Assembly: GCA_050248735.1 (NCBI GenBank)
Contig: JBFWRU010000006.1
Span: 186,001-250,000 of the forward strand
Origin: JACKFE01 sp050248735
GTDB lineage: Bacteria > Nitrospirota > Nitrospiria > Nitrospirales > UBA8639
Direction of reading: 5' to 3'
Length of the DNA stretch: 64,000 nt
Positions within the stretch are counted from its first letter, which is position 1; every line of letters starts with the position of its first letter. Made by a program: the position numbers and the translations under genes. The notes under the pieces were generated by a model. It searched no databases. It was not told the DNA's origin and saw nothing but the letters and a program-made list of their open reading frames with translations. This document shows, piece by piece, positions 9,612 to 18,240 of the stretch.

Positions 9612-12558
9612 GAAGCTTCTCCACTCGAAGATACATCGTGTAGTTGCCTTGCAGCTGTATGCCTCCTATTGGAAGCGCGGGTGGTCCATCGATGAATGGA
9701 ATTGTGATAAGCACGGGTGGAACGTTGCCTATTGATGAAGGAGAAGAAAGCTCGGTCTCAATTTTTTTTCGCGTGAGCACCACATACCGATCCCTTAGCG
9801 AATAAACTATCGGCGGATGACTTTGCAGCGGATTCCCTGTCGTAGGAGGAGGAATTCTCTCCAAACCAATGGGGCGATCTCCTGGAGCATGGACGATATC
9901 TTCCAGCAAGAGGCCCATCGTGACTTCGATATTCTGAATTTGCATCTGTCTCTGAATAACTGCATTGGCAGCGGGATCACTGGCGAAAGCCATTTGAACC
10001 GCAAAAGCGGGAGCTAGTGTGGCCGTAAGACCACCAGAGGAAACCTTCCATCTCTGCTCCCATCGTTGGTAGGTATCACTTGATCCGTCATATTCCCAGA
10101 GGGTTGGATTAATGATCAAAAGACTGCTGTCCGTCAACGGGCCTTCATACACGACGAAGGGAAATGTTTTGAAGGAAGGTGTGCCATGAGGCAATCTTGG
10201 GTCATCGACAGAGGGCACCCAATCATTGCCGGTGATGCCTCCAGAAGCCGTGCGATGCCCGGCCATAATTCTTGATCCGATACTATTTTGCTGGCCATGC
10301 ACGAGACTCTTCACAACCCCCGCGTCCACGAGACGCTGTCCCTGAGGCTTCTGAAGGTCATACAATCGGGCTGCCGCTGCAACGTAAATCTCATCTCCCC
10401 AACCGTCACTGTTCAGTGCATTGTCTACCGTGGGATGACTGATTCGGAGGCCGTTGATGACGACCCGGTATTTTCCGATTTGCGTTGGCGCTGTTGGAGA
10501 CGTCGGCTGTTGCACGGGGGCCGTAACCTTCGGTTGCAGAATCATGTGCGTGCTGCCCCCAATGGCAGGAGAAAACGGCGACAAAACCATGCCGGATGGC
10601 GCAGTCGGTGGGGGGGGCGTGGCTTGCGAATCTTGGGGCGCAGTCCCTTGCGGCACCGTGATGGTCATGACATTGTTGCCACGATTGAAATCCGGCACGA
10701 GGCTCATCGCTTGGACGGAGCTGGTCCGTGACATATTGCCGGGATTGCGAAATACAACAGTTGCACCGGCAGTGGCCTGATTCCCGAGCTGCGGCACGGT
10801 ACAGGTGAGCACCGGCAGGCCCGGGACCATCTCTTTCGACGTACAGGTCGCCCCGCCCCGCGGATCAATTCTGACGACACTTGTCCCTGGCACGGCATTG
10901 GTAAAGGCATGAGCGAGAATGATTTCTCGAGCATTGTCATCTCCCTGATTGGTTACACCAAGCTGGTAGGTCTGGACCTGATTCGCGGGGTCTGTGGTTC
11001 CAGTCAGTGACACGGCCAGGTCGGCTAGCCACCCATTGGGACTCGCTGCGACACCCTGCCCGATATTTGTCGCCCAGTTGTTGGCTTGATTCGGATCGGG
11101 CGTCACGGTCATGACTTGGGCCATGCTATAACGCGGCCCATTTCCAGGATTGGCGAGCACCACATTAACGGTCAAGCTCTGCCCTACCGTAAGCCTGGGA
11201 ACCGAACAGGTGACGACTGGATTGCCTGGATGGACGTCGAAAGCACGACAGATTTTTTTCGAAGGGGCCTCCTTGACACGCACACCGGGAGGACCAGGCT
11301 CACGTAGGGCGAAGGCCAGGCGCACATCGTCCGCGATGTCCTTACCATGATTGACGATGGTAAGCTCATAGCTTATTTCCTGTTTCGTAGAATTGGCGGT
11401 CGCCCTCATCGTGATTCCCACATCGGCAGCCCACTGCTGGTTGGACACTGAAGACGACGTTGCGATTGGAGCCGTGTCTGGCGGGCCCGTGGGGTTTTGT
11501 GGCGCTTGCGTCATCGCCCCGCCTGATCCTGCCGCATTGAGGTCCAGGCTGATGACGTAGGCGACCACCGTCCCCGGACTGGATACCAGATGGTCCTTGG
11601 AGCGCGCTGTCCAGCCCCTCGGCGTGGCCTTGCCGCCCTCCGTGAGTGGGGCGGATTGAGTGAGCAGTTGCCCGGCTGCCCCCGGGAGCACAAGCGTCTG
11701 GGCCCCGCCACCCGTGACGACATACCCTGCACGCGACGCATGGACTTGCACGGCGGGATGCGCCCCCACCGCGCTTGTCGCCTGATCAATTTGAATCTGT
11801 GGGAGGGGTGTGGCCGGATTGCGAGGCCGGATGGCCACCACATACGCGGTGACTGAGGCCGGACTGGCATAGGAGTGATCTTGGGCCCGGCATTCCCACG
11901 TGGTGGTCGATGAGGGGAACGACGCCGTGAGTAGGTTGCCCGGCGAGGTGGGCGCGGTTTTCCAATTGACCCGGCATCCCCCGCTTGCCATCACAGACCC
12001 TGGCGGGCTTGTGACCGATATGCTGGCGTGGGCGGTGACCGGGCTGGTGGCCTCGCGCATCGTCACCTCCCACATGTTGCCAGGATCCGAAAGAAGAATC
12101 GCATAGGCCGTCAGGGCGGAAGGATCGGCCATACCATGATCTTTGGCACTGGCTTCCCACCCCGTAAGGCCCGTGGGGGCACTGGCCGTCAACAAACTGC
12201 CGGCACCTCTCCAATCAGCGAACGCGCCCCCGCCGACCAGTTTCTCAGGACCGGTTGCAGTGACCGTCGCAAGGGTGTGGCCCGCCGGAGGGACGCTTCC
12301 CAGGAGAACCCGAGTGGCGAGCCCCATTCCCCTGCTCACAACCTCACCTTCCGTGGTCGATGGAGTTGTCGGCGCCTGCACCGGTGGCTGGTCTACCTGT
12401 TGGTCATTCTGCGACACTACCTGCTCGTCCGGCCCGGCCTCCGCCGCGGTTAGATTAGCGGGGACGGCATTCAATATCCCCGTCACAATCAACACCAATC
12501 CGACGACCACCGACACACTGACCTGTTCTCGCTTGCTCAGCACTCCGGCACACTTCAT
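9607..12558 (-). CDS. Secreted multi-domain protein with three N-terminal modules and DUF11-like repeats
   Basis: I start this protein (983 residues) at the ATG at 12558, which puts a signal-like hydrophobic segment (VSVSVVVGLVLIVTGIL) near the N-terminus; a GTG at 12717 would add 53 residues before it. Residues about 38-340 repeat the three modules of the RHS neighbour almost exactly. Two DUF11-like domains follow (each starting D-x-x-(I/V)-T/S and ending NNWAT or NNVMT), the type common in surface proteins. The last ~330 residues carry motifs GLR-x-x-x-x-TVDNAL, DGWGDEIYVAAA, RI-x-AG, and INPTLWEYDG, and end NYTMYLRVEKLP. I recall these motifs from a family of uncharacterised extracellular proteins. 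It is upstream of the RHS gene by about 80 bases and probably cotranscribed. Confidence 0.87.
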   Translation of the reverse strand: MKCAGVLSKREQVSVSVVVGLVLIVTGILNAVPANLTAAEAGPDEQVVSQNDQQVDQPPVQAPTTPSTTEGEVVSRGMGLATRVLLGSVPPAGHTLATVTATGPEKLVGGGAFADWRGAGSLLTASAPTGLTGWEASAKDHGMADPSALTAYAILLSDPGNMWEVTMREATSPVTAHASISVTSPPGSVMASGGCRVNWKTAPTSPGNLLTASFPSSTTTWECRAQDHSYASPASVTAYVVAIRPRNPATPLPQIQIDQATSAVGAHPAVQVHASRAGYVVTGGGAQTLVLPGAAGQLLTQSAPLTEGGKATPRGWTARSKDHLVSSPGTVVAYVISLDLNAAGSGGAMTQAPQNPTGPPDTAPIATSSSVSNQQWAADVGITMRATANSTKQEISYELTIVNHGKDIADDVRLAFALREPGPPGVRVKEAPSKKICRAFDVHPGNPVVTCSVPRLTVGQSLTVNVVLANPGNGPRYSMAQVMTVTPDPNQANNWATNIGQGVAASPNGWLADLAVSLTGTTDPANQVQTYQLGVTNQGDDNAREIILAHAFTNAVPGTSVVRIDPRGGATCTSKEMVPGLPVLTCTVPQLGNQATAGATVVFRNPGNMSRTSSVQAMSLVPDFNRGNNVMTITVPQGTAPQDSQATPPPPTAPSGMVLSPFSPAIGGSTHMILQPKVTAPVQQPTSPTAPTQIGKYRVVINGLRISHPTVDNALNSDGWGDEIYVAAAARLYDLQKPQGQRLVDAGVVKSLVHGQQNSIGSRIMAGHRTASGGITGNDWVPSVDDPRLPHGTPSFKTFPFVVYEGPLTDSSLLIINPTLWEYDGSSDTYQRWEQRWKVSSGGLTATLAPAFAVQMAFASDPAANAVIQRQMQIQNIEVTMGLLLEDIVHAPGDRPIGLERIPPPTTGNPLQSHPPIVYSLRDRYVVLTRKKIETELSSPSSIGNVPPVLITIPFIDGPPALPIGGIQLQGNYTMYLRVEKLP
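11545..12446 (-). repeat. Triple-module N-terminal coding repeat, copy in 983-residue protein gene
   Basis: This is the partner of 8487-9390. The alignment is collinear through all three modules, with scattered substitutions and few gaps. The two genes diverge completely after the third module, so the repeat boundary marks the junction to different C-terminal parts. Boundaries are approximate. Confidence 0.85.
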
Positions 12559-12618
12559 GTCATCCCCATCCGGCTTTTCATCCGCTCCTCCCTGGTTAGA
12601 ATCGCAATTGGTTGAATC

Positions 12619-12669
12619 CCTTGAGGCCTTGCTTTTTCTTCTCATCGACAGAAATTCCCGTGCCTCACG
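12619..12669. repeat. 51-bp direct repeat, copy 2
   Basis: Identical to 9561-9611. It lies between the 983-residue protein gene and the 3' end of the reading frame at 12665-13216, in the same relative position as copy 1. Confidence 0.9.
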
Positions 12670-13216
12670 AAACCTTTTCGACTCGAAGATACATCGTGTA
12701 GTTGCCGTCGCCTTCACCCATAGTCGTCACAAACGCCGGTGATGGTGCCGCCTCTTTTTTCCTCCTTCTTTGGTCCTCCTGAACCAGTTGGTCGTTGTAT
12801 CCAGGCAAAAGGTTCAAGGCATTTTGCTCGACTTCTAAGATGTGATTTTTGTGGGGTGGAGGGCATTGTCCTTCTCCCTCAGAATTTATACCCGTACAAG
12901 CCGTTACAACGGAAAATTTTGTGGTGAATATGCAAGGACAAAGAAACAAGGGTTGGTCTAAAACAAAGACAAACCCCTGTTTATTCAGAATTTTACAATA
13001 ACTAAATTTGTCGGGAAGATGGTTGAAATTGACCGGGAGTCTACAAGGAAGGGTTGGGATAACAGGACATGACGGAGGGTCCCATCCCTTCCGCCAGCGT
13101 TTATCAGTAATGTATTGAAAGTACTTCAGAAACGGCGGATCGTATCCATGTCGATAGACAAATGAGGGGATCGGAGCACGTGGGGAAGGTTGCCTTAAAG
13201 TAAGAACCGAGACCAT
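12665..13216 (-). pseudogene. Probable remnant of a third gene of the tandem family
   Basis: This frame encodes up to 183 residues and ends GNYTMYLRVEKVS, matching the C-terminus of the 983-residue protein (GNYTMYLRVEKLP); the DNA downstream also matches. The rest is unlike its neighbours: Pro/Cys-rich, no signal peptide, no domain I recognise. A second frame (from 13304) looks weakly coding upstream and could join it by a frameshift near 13180-13190. I take it as a degraded or chimeric copy whose 3' end and spacer belong to the duplication unit. A real short gene cannot be excluded. Confidence 0.5.
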
Positions 13217-13611
13217 TCACCGCCTCTTTCACAATTTTGCGAACAGTCTTATTTCCACGCCGCAGGAATTTAACGACGCTACAGATAATCTCAAATGAAG
13301 TCAATTTTAGGTTATTGTGCCGACTGTTTTGAAAAAGACAAAGATTTCTGTGCCCCCCAGTTGACTTTTAATTCATCTTCATTTTTTTCAAAATTTAAGC
13401 TTCGAAAAAATGGCATTTCAACTTTTTTCATGGTGTTTCCAAGAAAAGGAAGAAATAATTGGCACCGAAATTTCGCTTGAAATTATTTACATTTTAAGTT
13501 TGCATACTGCTAAGGAAAGTACAGAATTTTAACCACGATTTGGAGAAACCAAAAATCAACCATGAAAATAAGGAGGTGATAAGCGGGAGCAGGGTTAGGA
13601 TACAGAACCCA
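13217..13611. other. AT-rich intergenic stretch
   Basis: About 400 bases of clearly more AT-rich sequence with runs of A and T. No convincing gene on either strand; short frames here have atypical composition and no ribosome sites. It separates the secreted-protein block from the phosphoesterase remnant and may hold the promoter of the block. Confidence 0.6.
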
Positions 13612-13782
13612 TTAACCGATCATTGTTCCCCGCACCGCAATAACGGGAGCAATGGACTCCAGCTTGGTTAATACCTCGGCATTTCCGATGTCGCCCGCAT
13701 GGATGATTAATTGCACCCCCTGAAAGACTTCGAAGACTTGAGGCCGCACCAACCCGTGGGTATCCGAGATCACTCCGATCAT
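13612..13782 (-). pseudogene. Truncated, frameshifted YfcE/MJ0936-type metallophosphoesterase
   Basis: An ATG at 13782 opens 56 codons starting MIGVISDTHGL, with IIHAGDIG at residues 26-33 and IAVRG near the end. These are the first metal-binding motifs of the YfcE/MJ0936 phosphodiesterase family (D-x-H, then GD-x-x). The family's next motif, GNND or GNCD, would follow directly. Here the frame reads GTMIG and stops, but one extra A after the GGA codon would restore GNNDR. Even then a stop comes seven codons later. Full-length members have about 150-180 residues, so about two thirds is gone. It lies 22 bases after the next gene upstream, as an operon partner would. Confidence 0.75.
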
Positions 13783-13804
13783 GACGGGGATGCCTTGAAT
13801 TGTC

Positions 13805-14413
13805 TCATGGTGCTTTCGGCATGGGAAGGTCAGGATGCGGGTCAGAAGGGGGATTCATATATTTGGCATAGTGACGTTCCCCGCATTCCGGGCAAAACCC
13901 ATGACTGAATTGTGCTTCCGAGCGTTCGGTAATAAACGATTCCATCGAATGCCACTGTCCCTGCAGGTCCCGAATTTTTTTACAAAAACTGCAAACCGGT
14001 AAGATGCCTTCCAGGACCCTGACTCTTTGAGCCAATCGTCGTGTTTGTTCGCCGGTTCGGTAGCTGAGGAGGGCAAATGCGCTCAGGACCAGAATGCGAA
14101 TCAGGGTATTGACCAGAGATTCTCCCAGACCCCAGGGAATCCCCCAAATGATGATCAAAAAATAAAACCGGATGATAGGTAGCACCAAGGCAAAAAGCAG
14201 TGCCCAAGCTAATTCGTTATACCAGGCAGCCAGAGAAACCGGCAGTAAGTATAAGATGGGAAATTGGATGACGGGACCTGAATAATAATCACCAATCAGT
14301 ATGAGGATGGCGAGGGCAACCCATCCAACCGGATGAATGGGCCTAACCTCCTGTCCTGGCAGGGAGATAAAACGCGAGGAGACTCTATCCCAAAAGGCCC
14401 CGAAAGACCCCAT
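13805..14413 (-). CDS. Membrane protein with C-terminal zinc-ribbon-like module
   Basis: The 202-residue protein has about four hydrophobic segments between residues 28 and 117, a short basic/helical stretch, then a Cys-rich module (residues about 138-180: LPVCSFCKKIRD, W-x-x-x-E-x-(F/Y)I, FSHGFCPEC). That module is familiar from the ends of many bacterial sensor histidine kinases and PAS or response-regulator proteins. Here it is joined directly to a membrane region with no kinase or regulator domain. The four cysteines could bind a metal. It precedes the broken phosphoesterase on the same strand. A sensory role is inference. Confidence 0.72.
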   Translation of the reverse strand: MGSFGAFWDRVSSRFISLPGQEVRPIHPVGWVALAILILIGDYYSGPVIQFPILYLLPVSLAAWYNELAWALLFALVLPIIRFYFLIIIWGIPWGLGESLVNTLIRILVLSAFALLSYRTGEQTRRLAQRVRVLEGILPVCSFCKKIRDLQGQWHSMESFITERSEAQFSHGFCPECGERHYAKYMNPPSDPHPDLPMPKAP

Positions 14414-14757
14414 ATTTAGCCGTCACTCAATGGTAGGATTTTTTTAACATCTCAACAAGAGAGGTATTATAGCATTGCGCCATATCCTGAAGCATCAGAA
14501 GACTCATTGGCTTTTTAGAGGAAGTGAGATCCCAGTCACCTTTCCCCGGGCCCAGGAGGTGGTCCCTTTCCTTCCGGTATGTGGTTCTATTCCCCGACCA
14601 ATCGAGTATTCGGATAATTACGACTTCGAAAGCCCTATTCACCAACTCTTAGCATTTCTCATGTTACAATATTCTATGAACAGCGTTTACCTGCAGGATG
14701 CCGGGCATTTTGACCCTTCCTGTGGATTTTTGACCTGGAGATTTTGAAGGGTTTTCT
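14414..14757. other. Divergent intergenic region upstream of zwf
   Basis: This 344-base gap separates the leftward membrane-protein gene from the rightward zwf. Frames on both strands here lack ribosome sites and family-like sequence. It should hold both promoters; I cannot place them with confidence. AAGG lies seven bases before the zwf start. Confidence 0.5.
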
Positions 14758-16389
14758 ATGTCACAAAAGCCTGAACCATCGTTTCACGATATCGCATCAA
14801 TCCAACACACCTTTTCCGCTCAGCCAACAGCAGATCACACGCATCCTGGCATGACAAAGTTCGGAGAAAGCACAGCCAGCCAGGGGACAGGCAATGGACA
14901 AACACGGCCACCCACGCTCTTTGTCATCTTTGGGGCTCAAGGAGATCTTACTAAACGCAAGCTCATTCCCGCTCTGTACAATCTGGCTGCCAGCCGGCAC
15001 CTTCCACAAGAGTTTGCCATCCTGGGCGTAGATGGCGTGGACATGAGCCTTGAGAACTTTCGAACCAAAATCGGTCAAGAGCTGCAGGAGTTGTCTACCC
15101 AATCCATCGATGCCACGATTAAAACCTGGCTCCTCGATCGCCTCTATTACCTTTCCGGAGATTTTCGGGATCCTCAAACCTATGGCCGTCTTCAAACGTT
15201 ATTGAAAAAGCTGGATGGCCAACATAGAACCCACGGCAACTTTTTATTTTATTTAGCCACGGCCCCTGCGTTCTTCGGGGAAATTGTTGATCAATTGGGC
15301 ACACACCAATTGGTTGCCCAAACAGAGCAATATTCCCGACGGATCGTCATTGAAAAACCATTCGGTCATGATCTGGAATCGGCCCGGTCGCTCAATCACA
15401 CGTTGCGTAGCGTCTTGCACGAAAACCAGATTTACCGGATCGACCATTATTTAGGAAAAGAAACGGTACAAAATATTCTGGTGTTTCGATTTGCCAATGG
15501 GATTTTTGAGCCGATTTGGAACCGGCAATATATTGATCATGTCCAAATTACCGTCGCCGAATCCCTCGGGGTTGAACATCGAGGCCTCTACTATGAAAAA
15601 GCCGGGGCCGTCAGGGACATGCTCACCAATCATCTTTTGCAAATTCTGGCCTTTGTCAGCATGGAACCACCGAATACGTTTGACCCGGAAGCGGTGCGAA
15701 ATGAAAAAGCCAAGGTGCTTCGGGCCATCGAACCGATGAATCCCGTAGATGTGCTCCAGGCAACTGTGGCGGGACAATATGGCGCCGGGACCATCGGCAA
15801 TCGAACCGTGATTCCTTATCGAGCCGAACCGAACGTGAACCCGTCCTCATTAACCGAAACCTATGCGGCTATGACGTTAGGGATCGAAAGTTGGCGATGG
15901 GAAGGCGTGCCCTTTTATCTTCGGACCGGTAAGCGGCTAAATCGTCGGGTGACCGAAGTGGTCATCCAGTTTAAATCAGCACCCCTCATGTTGTTTCGCA
16001 AAACGCCGGTCGATCGGCTGACCCCCAATGTTCTGGTGATCCGCATTCAACCGGACGAAGGAATCTCCTTAAGCTTCGGCGCCAAAATTCCCGGACCCAA
16101 AGTCCAAGTGGGAGACGTCAATATGGACTTTCAATATGCCGAATATTTCGGGGATGCCCCCAGCACGGGGTATGAAACCCTGTTGCATGATGTCATGGCC
16201 GGAGATGCGACGCTCTTTCAGCGTAGCGACGCAGTTGAATTAGGCTGGAGTATTGTCGATCCTATTTTGAAGGTATGGGGAAGCTTGGGAGCCCATGGCA
16301 TTTACCCGTATGCCGCCGGAACCTGGGGGCCAGCTGAAGCCGATGCCCTGTTGGCCAAGGACGGCCGAAAATGGAGAAACTACGCCTAA
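14758..16389 (+). CDS. zwf: Glucose-6-phosphate 1-dehydrogenase
   Basis: This enzyme oxidises glucose 6-phosphate to 6-phosphogluconolactone with NAD(P)+, the first step of the oxidative pentose phosphate pathway, in the cytosol. The 543-residue product has the nucleotide-binding loop in the form FGAQGDL (residues 58-64; usually GASGDL), the EKPFG motif (199-203), and the active-site signature RIDHYLGKE (227-235, with catalytic His230 and Lys234). The C-terminal beta domain is complete, ending near WGPAEAD. The first ~50 residues precede the usual start of the family and are polar; an internal start at MTKFG (residue 32) is possible. No gnd or pgl gene follows, unlike many zwf operons. The next gene is convergent. 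Confidence 0.96.
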   Translation: MSQKPEPSFHDIASIQHTFSAQPTADHTHPGMTKFGESTASQGTGNGQTRPPTLFVIFGAQGDLTKRKLIPALYNLAASRHLPQEFAILGVDGVDMSLENFRTKIGQELQELSTQSIDATIKTWLLDRLYYLSGDFRDPQTYGRLQTLLKKLDGQHRTHGNFLFYLATAPAFFGEIVDQLGTHQLVAQTEQYSRRIVIEKPFGHDLESARSLNHTLRSVLHENQIYRIDHYLGKETVQNILVFRFANGIFEPIWNRQYIDHVQITVAESLGVEHRGLYYEKAGAVRDMLTNHLLQILAFVSMEPPNTFDPEAVRNEKAKVLRAIEPMNPVDVLQATVAGQYGAGTIGNRTVIPYRAEPNVNPSSLTETYAAMTLGIESWRWEGVPFYLRTGKRLNRRVTEVVIQFKSAPLMLFRKTPVDRLTPNVLVIRIQPDEGISLSFGAKIPGPKVQVGDVNMDFQYAEYFGDAPSTGYETLLHDVMAGDATLFQRSDAVELGWSIVDPILKVWGSLGAHGIYPYAAGTWGPAEADALLAKDGRKWRNYA

Positions 16390-16487
16390 GGTGTTCGATT
16401 ACGATTCCTCTACTGCTCTGACAGAGGCTTGAATATTGAAGATGAATTTCTTATTTGCCTGTCGTTCGGAGACAGACCTCCTGGAAT

Positions 16488-17633
16488 TTATTCAATCGCC
16501 TCATCGGAATTGTCGATCATTTTTCCGTGTAATTGGGCATGAGTATCCAACTCATGGGCTTTCCGCCCTCCCCTCGCTAATTGGCACTCCCGAGATGTTC
16601 CCTGCAATATGACCTTGGCCATTCCCACACATCGTTGGGCCAAAGCCTGGGCTCCTTCGCGAAGATCCTTGGACTGCTGGACGTATCGCGTATTGTTCTC
16701 CATATCTTCCGCGCTCCATCCCCGGGAATGGGCAATATAGGGAAACTGAGGAAATTGCACCCCAATTTCCGCAAAAAATCCAAGTAACTGTCCCGCTACA
16801 GCCTGGATGTTGTCCTGCCCGCCCGTAATGATAAATCCGCCGACTTTATTCTGGAGCAAGTGCTTGTTCGAAATGGTTTCCTGATTTTGAATGCAATTCA
16901 TCCTTTCGACCATCTTATAATACAGACTGCTCGCTGCGCCCCACCGAATCGGCGTAGCCAGAATTAACACATCAGCCCAATGCACCAATCCCTCGTAGAC
17001 TTGGTCCATCTCATCCTGCGGATCCATTTGCGTGATCGAACAGGGCCACGTGCAAGCCCGAGAGGCTTTCGAATAAAATCCTTCACAGGATCGAAAGGCT
17101 AAATCTCTCAGTCGGATTAATCGGGTTTCACAATCCAATTGTCCGGAGGCATGTCCTAGCGACACCTCCAATAGATCATCCGAGGTGCTATACCGCGGAA
17201 AATCTGAAGTCATGGCCGTGGTGGACAATCCCAGCACACGAATCGGTCCATCTTCCCGTTTTGGCGTGCGTGCCAATGAGTGAGGGGGATGAGGTGTTCG
17301 CGATCGTTTGGTACTGGCCGTGGACCGAACATACACCCGCCCTTCCTCGACTTTCACATCATAGGCTGGAACAGCATCCGCCTCGTGACCCGGCTCCCCT
17401 TTTCCTGTTCGACAATGAAATTTCCAATAATGCCAGGGACAGACCACATATTCCCCTGCCAGTGTGCCCTCGCCCAACGGCCCCCCCACATGATTGCAAG
17501 TCCCATTAATGGCTCCAAATTGCCCGTTAAGATATGTCAATGCCACTCGCGTACGTCCTATCATGATGGGCTGTACGTTCCGTTTGCCTAACTCTTCTGC
17601 TGTTCCGACATCAAGCCATGAATCCTCTGGCAT
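16488..17633 (-). CDS. Rieske [2Fe-2S] / NAD(P)H-dependent FMN reductase fusion
   Basis: I start at the ATG at 17633 because AAGGAG lies six bases upstream; the ATG at 17648 has no such site. The 381-residue product has two parts. Residues 1-100 are a Rieske ferredoxin domain with TCNHVGGPLGEG (Cys46, His48) and VVCPWHYWKF (Cys65, His68), a full set of cluster ligands. Residues about 125-345 resemble the flavodoxin-like NADPH-dependent FMN reductase family (IRVLGLSTT at the phosphate-loop position, DVLILATPIRWGAASS, GGFIITGGQDN). The fusion would put an Fe-S centre next to an FMN site, so electron transfer between them is a fair inference; substrate unknown. Cytoplasmic, no signal peptide. 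Confidence 0.85.
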   Translation of the reverse strand: MPEDSWLDVGTAEELGKRNVQPIMIGRTRVALTYLNGQFGAINGTCNHVGGPLGEGTLAGEYVVCPWHYWKFHCRTGKGEPGHEADAVPAYDVKVEEGRVYVRSTASTKRSRTPHPPHSLARTPKREDGPIRVLGLSTTAMTSDFPRYSTSDDLLEVSLGHASGQLDCETRLIRLRDLAFRSCEGFYSKASRACTWPCSITQMDPQDEMDQVYEGLVHWADVLILATPIRWGAASSLYYKMVERMNCIQNQETISNKHLLQNKVGGFIITGGQDNIQAVAGQLLGFFAEIGVQFPQFPYIAHSRGWSAEDMENNTRYVQQSKDLREGAQALAQRCVGMAKVILQGTSRECQLARGGRKAHELDTHAQLHGKMIDNSDEAIE

Positions 17634-17699
17634 ACCATTCTCCTTCATATTAATAATACTTTTCTCATGGCAAACTCTTCTTAAATCATTCCTGCTTTT

Positions 17700-18191
17700 T
17701 CATTCTTTGGGGAATAGGCCGGGATACCCTTTGGGGGGATTAATGAGGTGCTCAAAATTCGCTTTCTCTCTGGAAAAACATTGTCGTGACAAATTGGTAA
17801 AATCTCCGTCCCGCCGGGGATGCTCGAACCACTCCACCACCTTGCGCCCCTTGAGAAATAGGAGTAACGCGATTTCGTTGTTTGTTTCAATCGTCGACTG
17901 TGACAGCTCAGGCCAATCAAAGCCCACTGTCATATTGACGGACTTCTCATCGGAGTATGGGCCAATGATACATACCTTCTCCCAGGGGGAAGGCAGGACG
18001 TCAACAAGATTGACAAACGACCTGCCGGAAGCCTGAAACTGTCGAGTCAGTTCATCCGATACATTGGAAGAGGGAGCTTCGCACCCCAGGTGAATCAACA
18101 CAAACAGGCAACACACCATGAGGGTCCCTACCCTCAAATTCGATGGTAATTGAACACAAATTGTCCGTCCCTTGGGATCCGCAGGTTCCAC
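17700..18191 (-). CDS. Putative lipoprotein of unknown function
   Basis: The 163-residue product begins with about 22 polar residues, then a hydrophobic segment ending HLGC (residues 34-37), which resembles a loose lipobox. The remainder is a small soluble domain (IIGPYSDE, FDWPELS, ETNNEIALLLFLKG, VEWFEHPRRDGDF). I do not recognise the family. It is flanked by the Rieske fusion (68 bases downstream) and the TauE-like gene (49 bases upstream) on the same strand. These three could be one transcript. Confidence 0.65.
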   Translation of the reverse strand: MEPADPKGRTICVQLPSNLRVGTLMVCCLFVLIHLGCEAPSSNVSDELTRQFQASGRSFVNLVDVLPSPWEKVCIIGPYSDEKSVNMTVGFDWPELSQSTIETNNEIALLLFLKGRKVVEWFEHPRRDGDFTNLSRQCFSREKANFEHLINPPKGYPGLFPKE

Positions 18192-18240
18192 CTCATGCCT
18201 CCTCCAACACCATTAACGTAAAAATATTCATCCTTGGATT

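Noticed and set aside
13295..13480. 61-codon plus-strand frame in the AT-rich gap
   Set aside because: Phe/Lys/Ser bias follows base composition; no ribosome site or similarity.
14475..14747. 90-codon plus-strand frame before zwf
   Set aside because: No ribosome site, atypical residues, and it occupies the expected promoter region of zwf.
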